A stretch of DNA of 64,000 bases from Streptomyces sp. MRC013 (GCF_023614235.1 NZ_CP094264.1:1302001-1366000); one strand, 5' to 3'. Counted from the stretch's first letter, positions 52,868 to 63,210 are shown. Numbers and translations are program-made. The notes: a model not told the origin generated them from the sequence alone.

Positions 52868-54943
52868 TCAGTCGTTGTTGCCGGAGGACGGCGTCGTCTT
52901 CTGGATCTGGAGCAGGAACTCGGCGTTCGACTTGGTCTGCTTCATCTTGTCGAGCAGCAGCTCGATCGCCTGCTGCTGGTCGAGCGCGTGCAGCACCCGG
53001 CGCAGCTTCCAGACGATGGCGAGCTCCTCGCTGCCGAGGAGGATCTCCTCCTTGCGGGTGCCGGACGCGTCGACGTCCACCGCGGGGAAGATGCGCTTGT
53101 CGGCGAGCTTCCGGTCGAGCTTGAGCTCCATGTTGCCGGTGCCCTTGAACTCCTCGAAGATCACCTCGTCCATGCGCGAGCCGGTGTCCACCAGCGCGGT
53201 GGCGAGGATGGTCAGCGAGCCGCCGTCCTCGATGTTCCGCGCGGCGCCGAAGAAGCGCTTCGGCGGGTACAGCGCGGTCGAGTCGACACCACCGGACAGG
53301 ATGCGGCCGGAGGCGGGCGCCGCGAGGTTGTACGCGCGGCCCAGACGGGTGATCGAGTCCAGCAGGACGACCACGTCGTGGCCCAGCTCCACGAGGCGCT
53401 TGGCGCGCTCGATGGCCAGCTCGGCGACGGTGGTGTGGTCCTCGGCCGGCCGGTCGAAGGTCGAGGAGATGACCTCGCCCTTCACCGACCGCTGCATGTC
53501 GGTGACCTCCTCCGGACGCTCGTCGACGAGGACGACCATCAGGTGGCACTCGGGGTTGTTGTGGGTGATCGCGTTGGCGATCGCCTGCATGATCATGGTC
53601 TTGCCGGTCTTCGGCGGGGCCACGATCAGGCCGCGCTGGCCCTTTCCGATCGGCGACACGAGGTCGATGATGCGGGTGGTCAGCACGCCCGGGTCGGTCT
53701 CCAGGCGGAGCCGGTCCTGCGGGTAGAGCGGGGTCAGCTTGTTGAACTCGGGACGGCCGCGGCCGGAGTCGGCGGCCATGCCGTTGGCCGAGTCGAGACG
53801 GACCAGCGCGTTGAACTTCTCGCGGCGCTCGCCCTCCTTCGGCTGGCGCACGGCGCCCGTGACGTGGTCGCCCTTGCGCAGCCCGTACTTGCGGACCTGG
53901 GCGAGCGACACGTAGACGTCGTTCGGGCCGGGCAGGTAGCCCGAGGTCCGGATGAACGCGTAGTTGTCGAGGATGTCCAGAATGCCCGCGACGGGGATGA
54001 GGACGTCGTCCTCGGAGACCTGCGGCTCACCGGCGAAGTCCTCGCGGCCGCGGCGGCCCCGGCGGTCGCGGTAGCGGCCGCGGCGGCCCCGGCGGCCGCC
54101 CGCCTCGTCGTCGTAGCCGTCGTCCTGCGGCCCGGCCTGGCCCTGCGGGGCGCCCTGGCGCTGCTGGCGCTGGCCGCCGCCCTGCTGGTCGTCGCCCTTG
54201 CCGCGGTCGCGGCGGTCCCGCTGGCGGTCGGCCCGGTCACCGCGGTCCCGGCGCTCCCGGCGGTCCCGGCGGCCGGCCTCGGTGGTGTCGGACTCGGCCG
54301 TACGGGCCTCCTGGCCTTCGGCCCGGACCTCGGTGCGGGCCTCGGCGCGGACCTCGGTATCGGTGGCGGGGCTGCCGACCGGGGCGGTGGCGCGGCGCCG
54401 TCGGCGGTCGCCGGCGGCCTCGTCGCCCTGCTCCAGGGAGGCGGCGAGCTTCGGCGACGGCTGCCCGGGGATCTCGATCTGCTGCTGGGCGACGGCCTTC
54501 CCGCCCCGCGCGGCCGCCTCGCCCCTGTCGTCCCTCTCCGCCTTGGCGGAACCGGCGAGGGGCGCCTCCGCGGCGTCCGCGGCCCTGCCGCCGGTCTCCT
54601 CGCCCGTACGGGTGCGGGAGGTTGCGCGGCGCTTGGGCTTGGTGTCGGCGGTGCCGGACTCGGCGCTCTTCGGCGCGGCCGCGGCGCCGCCCCCGGGGAG
54701 AGGGGCGCCCCCGGTCTGCGCTTCCTTGATGACCTCGATCAGCTGGCTCTTGCGCATGCGCGCGGTGCCCCTGATGCCGAGGCCGGACGCGACCTGCTGC
54801 AGCTCGGCCAGGACCATGCCCTCGAGGCCGGTGCCGGAGCGGCGGCGCCGTGAGGTGGTGCCAGTGGCAGCACCTGCGGCGGGCGCGGCGGCGTCGACGT
54901 TCTTGTCGGCAGTCACGCCCATCAGATCGGTGGTGTCGCTCAC
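52868..54943 (-). CDS. rho: transcription termination factor Rho
   Basis: A 691-residue Rho, longer than the 419 residues of E. coli because of an actinobacterial insert. Order: helical Rho N-domain (about 38-75, [15 protein letters not shown]); a low-complexity Arg/Asp/Gly/Gln-rich insert (about 80-310) with repeated [18 protein letters not shown] and [16 protein letters not shown] blocks; OSB/S1-like RNA-binding domain ([21 protein letters not shown]); RecA-type motor with P-loop APPKTGKT, Walker [12 protein letters not shown] and the Q/R-loops. GTG 54943. It terminates transcription by translocating on unstructured C-rich RNA; the insert likely adds RNA binding or condensate-like behaviour. 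A 420-base leader with short repeats precedes it. Confidence 0.97.
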   Translation of the reverse strand: MSDTTDLMGVTADKNVDAAAPAAGAATGTTSRRRRSGTGLEGMVLAELQQVASGLGIRGTARMRKSQLIEVIKEAQTGGAPLPGGGAAAAPKSAESGTADTKPKRRATSRTRTGEETGGRAADAAEAPLAGSAKAERDDRGEAAARGGKAVAQQQIEIPGQPSPKLAASLEQGDEAAGDRRRRRATAPVGSPATDTEVRAEARTEVRAEGQEARTAESDTTEAGRRDRRERRDRGDRADRQRDRRDRGKGDDQQGGGQRQQRQGAPQGQAGPQDDGYDDEAGGRRGRRGRYRDRRGRRGREDFAGEPQVSEDDVLIPVAGILDILDNYAFIRTSGYLPGPNDVYVSLAQVRKYGLRKGDHVTGAVRQPKEGERREKFNALVRLDSANGMAADSGRGRPEFNKLTPLYPQDRLRLETDPGVLTTRIIDLVSPIGKGQRGLIVAPPKTGKTMIMQAIANAITHNNPECHLMVVLVDERPEEVTDMQRSVKGEVISSTFDRPAEDHTTVAELAIERAKRLVELGHDVVVLLDSITRLGRAYNLAAPASGRILSGGVDSTALYPPKRFFGAARNIEDGGSLTILATALVDTGSRMDEVIFEEFKGTGNMELKLDRKLADKRIFPAVDVDASGTRKEEILLGSEELAIVWKLRRVLHALDQQQAIELLLDKMKQTKSNAEFLLQIQKTTPSSGNND

Positions 54944-55363
54944 GAAGGGTCCTTCCCTGGAGCGGACGTCGGCCTTCTGGCTCGGCGACCGGTTGTGCTG
55001 TCCGGCCTCGGCCCTATGTGGGACCGTGCCGGGGCGGTGGTTCCGCCGGAATGCGACGGCGGAAGAGGTGACGTGCGTGGTCCGGCCCGAGACCCCCTGC
55101 TCGGTCCTCTCCGGGGAGAGGGGAGGGGGGACGCGTACCGGTTTCCGGAGCGTGCTCGAAACTGCTCAGGCAGGCTGCTCAGGCAGTTTGGGGGGCTCCC
55201 GGAAGAAGGGTGGTCCCTGATGGGGACGCACAGCACCGCGCCACAAAGACGTCGGGTGCAGACTTGAGGTTAACACTACCGGCTCCAACAGACATTCCCC
55301 CTCTCACACACCGGCAATCCGCGTATCCGGCGATCCACCCCGCGGCGGGCCCCGCCCGACGGG
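54944..55363 (-). promoter_or_regulatory. long 5' leader and promoter of rho
   Basis: 420 bases without a gene. TAGTGT on the minus strand (55273-55278) in an AT-richer patch is the best -10, giving a leader of about 320 bases. The leader contains two adjacent copies of a 12-base unit, CTGCTCAGGCAG on the plus strand (55162-55173 and 55175-55186), each able to fold on itself and framed by AAACTGC / GCAGTTT. A long leader before rho fits autoregulation through Rho-dependent termination, as known in other bacteria; here it is inference. Confidence 0.5.
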
Positions 55364-56281
55364 CTACGGCGCGAGCGGCAGCACGCTCGCTCCGGCGGTG
55401 TCGAGGGCGAGCCGGTTGGCCGCCCAGCCCTCTCCCGCCAGCAGCGCGACCTTGTCCGCCGCGCCGTCCTCGACCAGCGCCAGCACCGTGGGGCCCGCGC
55501 CGGAGATGACCGCGGGGACGCCGTCCGCCCGCAGCCGGTTCACAAGGGCGATGCTCTCGGGCATCGCGGGTGCCCGGTACTCCTGGTGGAGCCGGTCCTC
55601 GGTGGCGGCGAGCAGCAGCTCGGGGCGCCTGGTCAGGGCCTCGACGAGCAACGCGGCGCGGCCGGCGTTGGCGGCGGCGTCCACATGGGGGACGGTGCGG
55701 GGCAGCAGTCCCCGGGCCGTCTCGGTGAGCACCGGGCTCTCGGGGACGAAGACCACCGGGACGACGGAGCCCTCGGGGTCCATCCTGACCGCGCGGGTCG
55801 CCGCGGCCTCGCTCCAGGCCACGGTGAACCCCCCGAGGAGGCAGGCGGCGACGTTGTCGGGGTGGCCCTCGATCTCGGTGGCGAGCTCCAGCAGCGCGGC
55901 GTCGTCGAGCCGGCTGTCGCCGCCTATGGTCACGGCGCGCGCGGCGACGACGCCCGCGCAGATGGCGGCGGAGGAGGAGCCGAGGCCGCGGCCGTGCGGG
56001 ATGCGGTTGGCGCAGACGACCTCGAGGCCGCGGGGCTGGCCGCCGAGCAGGTCGAACGCGGCGCGCAGGGAGCGTACGAGGAGGTGGCTCTCGTCGCGCG
56101 GGAGCGTGTCGGCGCCCTCGCCGGCGATGTCGACGTGCAGCCCGGCGTCGGCCACCCGGACGACGACGTCGTCGTACAGCCCCAGTGCGAGGCCGAGGGC
56201 GTCGAAGCCCGGACCGAGGTTGGCGCTGGTGGCGGGAACGCGCACCCGTACGGCGGCGGCGCGGAACGCGGGACCGGCCAT
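55364..56281 (-). CDS. thrB: homoserine kinase
   Basis: A 305-residue GHMP-family kinase. PATSANLGPGFDALGLAL is the N-terminal substrate loop, PHGRGLGSSSAAICAG the ATP-binding motif 2, and AVISGAGPTVLAL motif 3. It phosphorylates L-homoserine to O-phosphohomoserine for threonine synthase. ATG 56281 begins MAGPAFRAAAVRV; upstream codons are Pro/Ser-rich and not family-like. It is downstream of thrC but separated by 308 bases that include a strong hairpin. Confidence 0.97.
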   Translation of the reverse strand: MAGPAFRAAAVRVRVPATSANLGPGFDALGLALGLYDDVVVRVADAGLHVDIAGEGADTLPRDESHLLVRSLRAAFDLLGGQPRGLEVVCANRIPHGRGLGSSSAAICAGVVAARAVTIGGDSRLDDAALLELATEIEGHPDNVAACLLGGFTVAWSEAAATRAVRMDPEGSVVPVVFVPESPVLTETARGLLPRTVPHVDAAANAGRAALLVEALTRRPELLLAATEDRLHQEYRAPAMPESIALVNRLRADGVPAVISGAGPTVLALVEDGAADKVALLAGEGWAANRLALDTAGASVLPLAP

Positions 56282-56589
56282 CGCTCGTTGACTCTCCTTG
56301 CTCTGGACCTGCGGGGGTGACCTGCTGGGCGGGGCTGGCGGGGACTCGGCGTCAGACGTGCGGGGACCCGGGGCCGTCTCGGCGGTCGCCGACGGCGTCG
56401 CCACCCGCGGCACGTGCGGCGGGGCGGGGTCGGTACAGCCTATCGAAGGAAGGTTCCGCCGCGACATAGGGCGCACGGGAGGCGCATGGTGCGTGTCGCG
56501 TGCCGGCCCGTGCCCCGCGGGGCCGGCGCCGCCGGGCCCGCGGGGCCGGCCGGGGCACGGGCCGCGCGGAACCGGCGGCGCCCGAGGTG
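56282..56589. other. 308-base thrB-thrC spacer
   Basis: No gene. It contains the hairpin at 56504-56564 and, by necessity, the leader of thrB; I see no clear promoter hexamers. Confidence 0.45.
56504..56564 (-). terminator. hairpin directly after thrC
   Basis: Fourteen-base arms CGGCCCGTGCCCCG / CGGGGCACGGGCCG around a GC-rich, self-pairing loop, 25 bases after the thrC stop on the minus strand. It would terminate or attenuate the hom-thrC message before thrB. Confidence 0.65.
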
Positions 56590-57660
56590 TCAGGCCAGGC
56601 CGAGGTGGCCGGCGGCGGCCGCGGCGTCGACCGGGACGGTGACGGGCTGCGGGGCCCCGGCGACCGCCCAGTCGGGGTCCTTGAGGCCGTTGCCGGTGAC
56701 CGTGCAGACGACCGTCTGGCCCGGGTCGACCTCGCCGCGCTCGGCGGCCTTCAGCAGGCCGGCGACGGACGCGGCGGAGGCGGGCTCGACGAAGACGCCC
56801 TCCTGCGCGGCCAGCAGGCGGTAGGCGCGCAGGATCTCACGGTCCGTCACCTCGCCGATGAGGCCCCCGGACTCGTCGCGGGCGGCGAGCGCGTGCCGCC
56901 AGGAGGCCGGGTTGCCGACGCGGATCGCGGTGGCGACGGTCGACGGGTCCTTGACGACCTCGCCGCGTACGATCGGCGCGGAGCCGGACGCCTGGAAGCC
57001 CCACATGCGCGGGGTGCGCGAGGCGACGCCGTCCTTCGCGTACTCGGTGTACCCCTTCCAGTACGCGGTGATGTTGCCGGCGTTGCCGACGGGCAGCACG
57101 TGGACGTCGGGGGCGTCGCCGAGCATGTCGACGATCTCGAACGCGGCGGTCTTCTGGCCCTCGAGGCGCACCGGGTTGACCGAGTTGACCAGGGCGACCG
57201 GGTAGTCGGCGGAGAGCGCGCGGGCCAGCGTCAGGCAGTCGTCGAAGTTGCCGTCGACCTGGAGGATCCTCGCGCCGTGGACGAGCGCCTGGCCCATCTT
57301 GCCCAGCGCGATCTTGCCGCGCGGCACGAGGACGGCGCAGACCATGTCCGCGCGCACCGCGTAGGCGGCGGCGGAGGCCGAGGTGTTGCCGGTGGAGGCG
57401 CAGATGACCGCCCTGACGCCCTCCTCCCTGGCCCGTGTGATGGCCATGGTCATGCCGCGGTCCTTGAACGACCCGGTGGGGTTGGCGCCCTCGACCTTCA
57501 GGTGCACCTCGCATCCGGTGCGCTCGGAGAGGACCCGCGCGGGGACGAGCGGCGTGCCGCCCTCGCCGAGTGTGACGACCCGCGTGTCCTGCGCGACCGG
57601 GAGGCGGTCCCGGTACTCCTCGATGATGCCCCGCCACTGGTGGGTGCCCTTGCTGGTCAT
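56590..57660 (-). CDS. thrC: threonine synthase
   Basis: A 356-residue PLP enzyme of the short, plant-unlike threonine synthase type. [19 protein letters not shown] opens the active site, Lys66 in [10 protein letters not shown] binds PLP, and [14 protein letters not shown] is the phosphate/PLP loop. It converts O-phosphohomoserine to threonine. ATG 57660 lies seven bases after the hom stop, with GGGGA upstream, so hom and thrC are co-transcribed. Confidence 0.97.
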   Translation of the reverse strand: MTSKGTHQWRGIIEEYRDRLPVAQDTRVVTLGEGGTPLVPARVLSERTGCEVHLKVEGANPTGSFKDRGMTMAITRAREEGVRAVICASTGNTSASAAAYAVRADMVCAVLVPRGKIALGKMGQALVHGARILQVDGNFDDCLTLARALSADYPVALVNSVNPVRLEGQKTAAFEIVDMLGDAPDVHVLPVGNAGNITAYWKGYTEYAKDGVASRTPRMWGFQASGSAPIVRGEVVKDPSTVATAIRVGNPASWRHALAARDESGGLIGEVTDREILRAYRLLAAQEGVFVEPASAASVAGLLKAAERGEVDPGQTVVCTVTGNGLKDPDWAVAGAPQPVTVPVDAAAAAGHLGLA

Positions 57661-57667
57661 CGGTCCC

Positions 57668-59014
57668 CTACTCTCCTTCGACACGCATGATGCTGGCGAC
57701 GGCGCGCACGGTGTCGAGCCTACGCAACGCCGCGACCGTCCCGCTCAGGGCGGCGTCGGGCGCGCGGTGGGTGACGACGACGAGGCTCGCCTCCCCGTCC
57801 TCCCGACGACCGCCGCCCTCCGCGGAGGCGCCCTCGGCGCCGCCGGGGACGTCCCGCCCCTGCTGGCGGACGGTGTCGATCGACACGCCGTGCTCGGCGA
57901 AGACCGTCGCCACCTGGGCGAGCACGCCCGGTTTGTCGGCCACGTCGAGGCTGATGTGGTACCGCGTCACCACGTCGCCCATGGGGCTCACGGGCAGCCG
58001 GGCGTACACGGAGTCGCCGGGGCCCGTCGCCCCGCCCAGGCGGTTGCGGCAGACGGCGACCAGGTCGCCGAGCACGGCGGACGCGGTCGGCGAGCCGCCG
58101 GCGCCCGGACCGTAGAACATGAGCCGCCCGGCCGCCTCGGACTCGACGAACACGGCGTTGTAGGCGCCGCGCACGGAGGCCAGCGGGTGGCCGAGCGGGA
58201 TCATCGCGGGGTGCACCCGCGCGGTGACCGACCCGCCGCCGGCCGCCCGCTCGCAGATGGCGAGCAGCTTGATGGTGCAGCCCATGCGCTTGGCGGAGGC
58301 GAAGTCGGCGGCGGTGACCTCGGTCATCCCCTCGCGGTACACGTCGTCGAGGCGCACCCGCGTGTGGAAGGCGATGCCGGCGAGGATGGCGGCCTTGGCG
58401 GCGGCGTCGAAACCCTCCACGTCGGCGGTCGGATCGGCCTCCGCGTACCCGAGGGCGGTGGCCTCGTCGAGCGCCTCGGAGTAGCCGGCGCCGGAGGTGT
58501 CCATCCTGTCGAGGATGAAGTTCGTCGTGCCGTTGACGATGCCGAGGACGCGGTTGACCTTGTCGCCGGCGAGGGACTCGCGCAGCGGCCGGATCAGCGG
58601 GATCGCGCCCGCGACGGCGGCCTCGTAGTACAGGTCCCGGCCGTGCTCCTCGGCGGCGGCGTGCAGCGCGGCGCCGTCCTCGGCGAGCAGCGCCTTGTTC
58701 GCGGAGACGACGGACGCGCCGTGTTCGAAGGCGGTGGTGATCAGCGTACGGGCCGGCTCGACCCCTCCGATGACCTCCACGACCACGTCGATGTCGCCGC
58801 GTTTGACCAGCGCCGTGGCATCGGTGGTGACCAGGGCGGGGTCGACGCCCGCACGGACCCTGGAGGGCCGGCGGACGGCCACCCCGGCGAGCTCGACCGG
58901 GGCTCCGATGCGCGCGGCGAGGTCGTCGGCGTGCGTCGTCATGATGCGCGCCACCTCTGAGCCGACCACTCCACAGCCCAGCAGCGCCACCTTCAGCGGA
59001 CGCGTACGCATCAT
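57668..59014 (-). CDS. hom: homoserine dehydrogenase
   Basis: A 448-residue monofunctional homoserine dehydrogenase. Rossmann motif [22 protein letters not shown], the catalytic [11 protein letters not shown] and [15 protein letters not shown], then a C-terminal ACT domain (about 365-448) for threonine feedback. The ACT domain carries an insertion of around 18 low-complexity residues ([18 protein letters not shown]) before [11 protein letters not shown]. It reduces aspartate semialdehyde to homoserine. ATG 59014 or 59011; GAGG upstream fits both. Confidence 0.96.
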   Translation of the reverse strand: MMRTRPLKVALLGCGVVGSEVARIMTTHADDLAARIGAPVELAGVAVRRPSRVRAGVDPALVTTDATALVKRGDIDVVVEVIGGVEPARTLITTAFEHGASVVSANKALLAEDGAALHAAAEEHGRDLYYEAAVAGAIPLIRPLRESLAGDKVNRVLGIVNGTTNFILDRMDTSGAGYSEALDEATALGYAEADPTADVEGFDAAAKAAILAGIAFHTRVRLDDVYREGMTEVTAADFASAKRMGCTIKLLAICERAAGGGSVTARVHPAMIPLGHPLASVRGAYNAVFVESEAAGRLMFYGPGAGGSPTASAVLGDLVAVCRNRLGGATGPGDSVYARLPVSPMGDVVTRYHISLDVADKPGVLAQVATVFAEHGVSIDTVRQQGRDVPGGAEGASAEGGGRREDGEASLVVVTHRAPDAALSGTVAALRRLDTVRAVASIMRVEGE

Positions 59015-59123
59015 CCGACCTCGTTTCCTGTCCTGTCCCCACCGGGTCCTTCCGCGGTGGTCCAGTCTCACCCACCAAACCGGACTTTCTCCCTCCCGTC
59101 CGGTGGATGAGACACATGTTTCA

Positions 59124-60515
59124 TCAGCCGACATCGAGGCGCAGGAGGTCCTCCTCCGTCTCGCGCCGGACGATCACCCGCGCCGCGCCGTCGGCGACGG
59201 CGACGACCGGCGGGCGGAGCACGTGGTTGTAGTTGCTGGCCATGGAGCGGCAGTACGCGCCGGTCGCGGGCACGGCGATCAGGTCGCCCGGCGCGAGGTC
59301 GGCGGGGAGGAACGCGTCCCGTACGACGATGTCGCCGCTCTCGCAGTGCTTGCCGACGACCCGGCAGAGCATCGGCTCGGCGTCGGACGTGCGGGAGGCC
59401 AGCACCACGCTGTACTCGGCGTCGTACAGCGCGGTGCGGATGTTGTCCGACATGCCGCCGTCGACGGAGACGTACGTGCGCAGCCCCTCCAGCGGCTTGA
59501 CCGTGCCGACCTCGTAGACGGTGAACGCGGTCGGGCCCGCGATGGCGCGGCCGGGCTCGACGGAGACGCGCGGCACGGCCAGCCCGGCCGCCGCGCACTC
59601 CCGGCCGACGATCTCCCGGAGCGCCTCGGCGATCTCGTGCGGCTCGCGCGGGTCGTCGTCCGGCGTGTACGCGATGCCCAGCCCGCCCCCGAGGTCGATC
59701 TCGGGCAGCTCGACCCCGTGCTCGTCGCGCACCCGGGCGAGGAGGGAGACGACCCGGCGGGCGGCGACCTCGAAGCCGGCCATGTCGAAGATCTGCGACC
59801 CGATGTGCGAGTGGATGCCGACCAGTTCGAGCCCGTCGAGCCGCAGCGCGCGGCGCACGGCCTCGGCGGCCTGCCCGCCGGCGAGCGCGATGCCGAACTT
59901 CTGGTCCTCGTGGGCGGTGGCGATGAACTCGTGGGTGTGCGCCTCCACCCCGACCGTCACGCGGATCTGCACGCGCTGCCGCCTGCCGAGGGCCTGGGCG
60001 GCGTGGGCGACGCGCACCATCTCCTGGAAGGAGTCGAGGACGATCCGCCCGACGCCCGCCTCGACGGCCCGTCCGATCTCGGCCTCGCTCTTGTTGTTGC
60101 CGTGGAAGGCGATCCGCTCGGCGGGCATGCCGGCCGAGAGCGCCGTGGCGAGCTCGCCGCCGGAGCACACGTCGAGGTTGAGCCCCTCCTCGTGGAGCCA
60201 CCGCACGACGGCGCGGGAGAGGAACGCCTTGCCGGCGTAGAACACGTCGGCGTCCGCGCCGAAGGCGTCGGCCCAGGCGCGGCAGCGGGCCCGGAAGTCG
60301 GACTCGTCGAGGACGTACGCGGGCGTCCCGAACTCCTCGGCGAGGGCCGTCACGGGCATGCCCCCCACGGTCAGGACCCCGTCGCCGTCGCGCCGCACGG
60401 TGCGGGCCCACACCTTCGGGTCGAGGTGGTTGAGGTCGGCGGGGGGCGCGCTGTAGTGCCCCTCGGGCAGGACGTCGGCGTGGCGGGGCCCGGCGGGGTG
60501 TGCGGAACGGCTCAT
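59124..60515 (-). CDS. lysA: diaminopimelate decarboxylase
   Basis: A 463-residue fold-III PLP decarboxylase. PLP Lys96 in [27 protein letters not shown], and the CESGD / [10 protein letters not shown] substrate motifs. It makes lysine from meso-DAP and so regulates the pool available for peptidoglycan. It lies 109 bases upstream of hom and 16 bases after the ArgRS-like gene, giving a probable nrtL-lysA-hom-thrC transcription unit on the minus strand. Confidence 0.97.
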   Translation of the reverse strand: MSRSAHPAGPRHADVLPEGHYSAPPADLNHLDPKVWARTVRRDGDGVLTVGGMPVTALAEEFGTPAYVLDESDFRARCRAWADAFGADADVFYAGKAFLSRAVVRWLHEEGLNLDVCSGGELATALSAGMPAERIAFHGNNKSEAEIGRAVEAGVGRIVLDSFQEMVRVAHAAQALGRRQRVQIRVTVGVEAHTHEFIATAHEDQKFGIALAGGQAAEAVRRALRLDGLELVGIHSHIGSQIFDMAGFEVAARRVVSLLARVRDEHGVELPEIDLGGGLGIAYTPDDDPREPHEIAEALREIVGRECAAAGLAVPRVSVEPGRAIAGPTAFTVYEVGTVKPLEGLRTYVSVDGGMSDNIRTALYDAEYSVVLASRTSDAEPMLCRVVGKHCESGDIVVRDAFLPADLAPGDLIAVPATGAYCRSMASNYNHVLRPPVVAVADGAARVIVRRETEEDLLRLDVG

Positions 60516-60531
60516 GTCTCTCTCACAACGG

Positions 60532-61572
60532 TCACAGGCGGTCGGGGGCGCTGACGCCGAGCAGGGACAGGCCGCCGGCCAGCACCGTCCCGGCGGCCTC
60601 GGCGAGGGCGAGCCGGGAGCGGTGGGCGGCCGAGGGTTTCTCCTCGCCGAGGGGCAGCACGGTGTGCTGGAACCCGAGCAGCGCGTCGGCGACGGCCTCC
60701 AGGTGCCGGGCGAGCCGGTCCGGGGCGCGGTGCCGGGCCGCGGCGAGGAGTACGGAGGGGTGGTCGGCGAGCGCGGCGAGCAGCTCCGGGGCGCCCGCCT
60801 CCTCCTCGTACGCGCCGGTGAAGCCGAGGCCGGCGGCGTTGCGGAGGAGTGCGCGGGAGCGGGCGTACGCGTACTGGACGGTGAAGAGGGTGTTGCCGCC
60901 CGCCTCGGTGAGGCGGAGGAGGGGCGCCGCGTCGAGGACCCGGTCGTGCGGGGCGGGCCGCAGCAGCGCCCAGCGCGCCGCGTCGGACGGGAGGGCCGCG
61001 GCGACGTCGTAGTGCGGGGGGACGGCGTGGAGGCGGGGGGTGGGGGGTCGGCTGCCGGTCAGCCGGGCAGCGGCCCGGCCGTCGACCGCTTCGGCAGGGG
61101 CGCCCTGGGAGCGGAGGAGGGCGACGACGCAGTGCGTGAGGGTGCGGAGGCGGAGGTCGGCGCCGTCCGGGACCGGGAAGCGGACCTCGTCCCCGGGAAG
61201 CCGCCCGAGCGCGTCCCCGTGCCCGTACCGCCGCCCCCGCTCGAGGATGCTCCGGACGAGGAGCCGGCCGGTCTCGACGCGGGTGCCGGGGCGGAGGGTG
61301 AAGTTGAGGAACCCGGGTCCGGTGATGTCGACCCGCTCGATGCCGGGCGCGTCCAGCAGCCGCTCGCGCAGCGCTTCGGCGACCTGCCGGGGCGGGAGCG
61401 CGGCGGGCCCGGCGAGCTGGAGCGCGGCGTTCGTCGCCCAGTCGCCCCGCCCGCCGGCGCGGGGCCGCTCGACGACGACCCGCGAGGGCACGTCGCGCAC
61501 GGCCAGGACCCCGTCGCCCACGGCACGCCGCACGGCGCGCAGCACGGTGAGCGAGAGGTCGGCGGGGGTCAC
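60532..61572 (-). CDS. nrtL: ArgRS-related anticodon-binding protein (NrtL-like), no catalytic domain
   Basis: A 346-residue relative of arginyl-tRNA synthetase. The N-terminal Add-1-like domain is present ([36 protein letters not shown]) and so is a DALR-type anticodon-binding C-terminus ([22 protein letters not shown] and onwards). The catalytic Rossmann domain with HIGH and KMSKS is missing; a short bridge takes its place. Family size is about 350 against 580 for ArgRS. It therefore cannot aminoacylate; a tRNA-binding or regulatory role is inferred. GTG 61572 has TACGCT six bases before it and no Shine-Dalgarno sequence, so it is probably leaderless. Confidence 0.85.
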   Translation of the reverse strand: MTPADLSLTVLRAVRRAVGDGVLAVRDVPSRVVVERPRAGGRGDWATNAALQLAGPAALPPRQVAEALRERLLDAPGIERVDITGPGFLNFTLRPGTRVETGRLLVRSILERGRRYGHGDALGRLPGDEVRFPVPDGADLRLRTLTHCVVALLRSQGAPAEAVDGRAAARLTGSRPPTPRLHAVPPHYDVAAALPSDAARWALLRPAPHDRVLDAAPLLRLTEAGGNTLFTVQYAYARSRALLRNAAGLGFTGAYEEEAGAPELLAALADHPSVLLAAARHRAPDRLARHLEAVADALLGFQHTVLPLGEEKPSAAHRSRLALAEAAGTVLAGGLSLLGVSAPDRL

Positions 61573-61584
61573 GGGACAAGCGTA
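61573..61584 (-). promoter_or_regulatory. -10 of the nrtL-lysA-hom operon, leaderless
   Basis: TACGCT on the minus strand ends six bases before the GTG at 61572. Confidence 0.45.
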
Positions 61585-61664
61585 GGCGAGGAGGGGGGAG
61601 GGAACGCGAACCGGTTTCGGCATACGGGCGGGAAGGGCCGCATCGCTCGGGAACCGCCCCGGCC

Positions 61665-62087
61665 TCAACCCTGGGCCGTACCCGCCCGGCCGTTGCCGTG
61701 CAGGCCGCCCGCGGGTGGCGGAAGGAGCTCGTGCACCAGCCGGACGAGGTCGGCCGGCTCGAAGGGCTTGGCGAGGAAGGCGTCCACTCCGACCTCCAGC
61801 CCGCTCGCCACCTCCCCCTCGTCACACCCGCTGATGATCGCGACCGGCAGGTGCCGGGTCCGTGCGTCGGCACGGAGCAGAGCGGCGGTGCGCAGCCCGT
61901 CCAGGCGCGGCATGACCACGTCGAGGGTGACCAGCTGGGGCTGGAACCGGTGGACGACCTCCAGGCACTCGGCACCGTCGGCCGCGGTCACGACCTCGAA
62001 GCCCTCCAGCTCGAGGTTGACCCTGATCAGCTGCCGGATGACCCGGTTGTCGTCCACAACCAGCACCCGACCGGAGACGCCTGACAC
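61665..62087 (-). CDS. single-domain response regulator
   Basis: A 140-residue stand-alone receiver domain. VLVVDDNRVIRQLIRVNLELEGFEVV holds the acidic pair, Asp56 in LVTLDVVMPRLDG is the phospho-acceptor, and FLAKPFEP has the conserved Lys. There is no output domain; a Gly/Pro tail follows. Such CheY/DivK-like proteins relay signals by protein contact. No histidine kinase is nearby. GTG 62087 gives a compact N-terminus. It lies upstream of nrtL-lysA and next to tRNA-Arg. Confidence 0.93.
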   Translation of the reverse strand: MSGVSGRVLVVDDNRVIRQLIRVNLELEGFEVVTAADGAECLEVVHRFQPQLVTLDVVMPRLDGLRTAALLRADARTRHLPVAIISGCDEGEVASGLEVGVDAFLAKPFEPADLVRLVHELLPPPAGGLHGNGRAGTAQG

Positions 62088-62244
62088 AACTCGAGAGTAG
62101 GTCCCGCCCGGTCCCCGCGTCCGGCTTTTCGCCACTTCGCCTCCCCACGGGGGCCCGCCACCGCCCGGCCACCGGAAATACCTGTTCACGGGCACCCTCC
62201 GGGAGCTGGTAGGGTTCTACCCGTCGCCGCGAAACACGGCGGAC

Positions 62245-62316
62245 GCCCCCGTAGCTCAGGGGATAGAGCAACGGCCTCCGGAGCCGTGTGCGCAGGTTCG
62301 AATCCTGCCGGGGGCA
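62245..62316 (+). tRNA. tRNA-Arg (anticodon CCG)
   Basis: A 72-base cloverleaf: acceptor GCCCCCG / CGGGGGC, D-arm GCTC-AGGGGATA-GAGC, anticodon stem ACGGC / GCCGT with loop CTCCGGA (anticodon CCG at 62278-62280), four-base variable loop, T-arm GCAGG-TTCGAAT-CCTGC, discriminator A. CCA is not encoded. It reads CGG, a frequent Arg codon in this GC-rich genome. Its 3' half is a typical integration target, and degraded sequence lies just downstream. Confidence 0.97.
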
Positions 62317-62334
62317 CACTGTGTAAGTGTGTCT

Positions 62335-62374
62335 AAGACCCCGTCACCAGCGGAAACGCTTGGTACGGGGTCTT
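62335..62374 (+). terminator. terminator after tRNA-Arg
   Basis: Ten-base arms AAGACCCCGT / ACGGGGTCTT with a 20-base loop, 18 bases after the tRNA. Confidence 0.75.
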
Positions 62375-62479
62375 CGTGTACGCGCAGACAGATGCAGCGC
62401 CGAGCGGCCGCATGTCGGGGTCCGTGGACGAGGCGTGGACTGGCGACGGGCGACAAATGTCCAGGTCGGTGGTCGTTTC

Positions 62480-62605
62480 TCACTCCATGGCACGAGCCTC
62501 CACAAGCGACCGCTGCACGCCGCCCACCAGGTCTCGGAGGCGTCCGGGTCGCACGCCCTCGTGTTCCGTCCATTCGCCGAAGCGAGGACGCAGGTACCGC
62601 GCCAT
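62480..62605 (-). CDS. possible small ORF or gene remnant
   Basis: 41 residues, MARYLRPRFGEWTEHEGVRP at the start, then RLRDLVGGVQRSLVEARAME. Charged and helical, resembling the C-terminal piece of a larger soluble protein. There is no good ribosome binding site. It may be a remnant of an element integrated at tRNA-Arg. Not identified. Confidence 0.25.
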   Translation of the reverse strand: MARYLRPRFGEWTEHEGVRPGRLRDLVGGVQRSLVEARAME

Positions 62606-63096
62606 GCCCGCCCCATGACCGCACCCGTGGCGGCCACACCGACTACGTGATGGTGCACAACGGCGGCGTCCGCCGCTTTGGGGCGGTCGTCTGCGCCAAA
62701 CCCCAACGGTGACCTGACGAAGGAGGACTTGGTTGACCTCGGCGAGCCGAACGTGGGTTGCCGAGACGTTCAGCCCGGCCACCGAGACGCTGTGAACTGC
62801 CCGCTGCACGACGATATATGCGTCCGGACGCTCTGCAGCTCGTGCAGCTCGCTCTGGCGAAGGTCCGACAGCAGGCGAAGAGCTCCAGCGGCACGCGGAG
62901 TTGCCACCGGCCTTCTCCGCCTCTGGGCTCGTTCGGGCCGTCGACCCGCCAGATGGTGCGGCCCCCGGTGAAGGGGGCGGTCACCCGAGCAGAAGAACTC
63001 GCCCACCGGTGGCTTCGCATGTTGATGGCACGTCCAGCGTCGACGTGTCCATGCCACCCCTGTTCCTGTCCGCTTGACTGCGGGAGCGCCAGGCGC

Positions 63097-63210
63097 TCAG
63101 CTCTCGACGGCGAACTCGGCGGGGCGAAGCCTGTCGACGAGAGCCGTGAACGAGTGACGGGGATGGGCGATTCGCGCTCGAGGACTTCCCCCAGCCACTG
63201 CCCTGCGGGT
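63097..63210 (-). pseudogene. C-terminal remnant of an unidentified gene
   Basis: On the minus strand, codons before TGA 63097-63099 have strong Streptomyces third-position GC and encode IAHPRHSFTALVDRLRPAEF plus a few residues. Going upstream, coding character passes to another frame near 63175 (QWLGEVLERE), so a frameshift interrupts it, and no start is found. The family is not recognised. Confidence 0.3.

Noticed and set aside
49301..54853. An 1850-codon open frame on the plus strand across the LCP, protease and rho genes
   Set aside because: Antisense shadow of minus-strand genes with clear family motifs; its product is low-complexity Val/Asp/Gly/Leu with no domain.
62245..62374. An integrase attachment site at tRNA-Arg
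   Set aside because: No integrase gene and no second copy of the tRNA 3' end were found in the window, so only a possible scar is reported.
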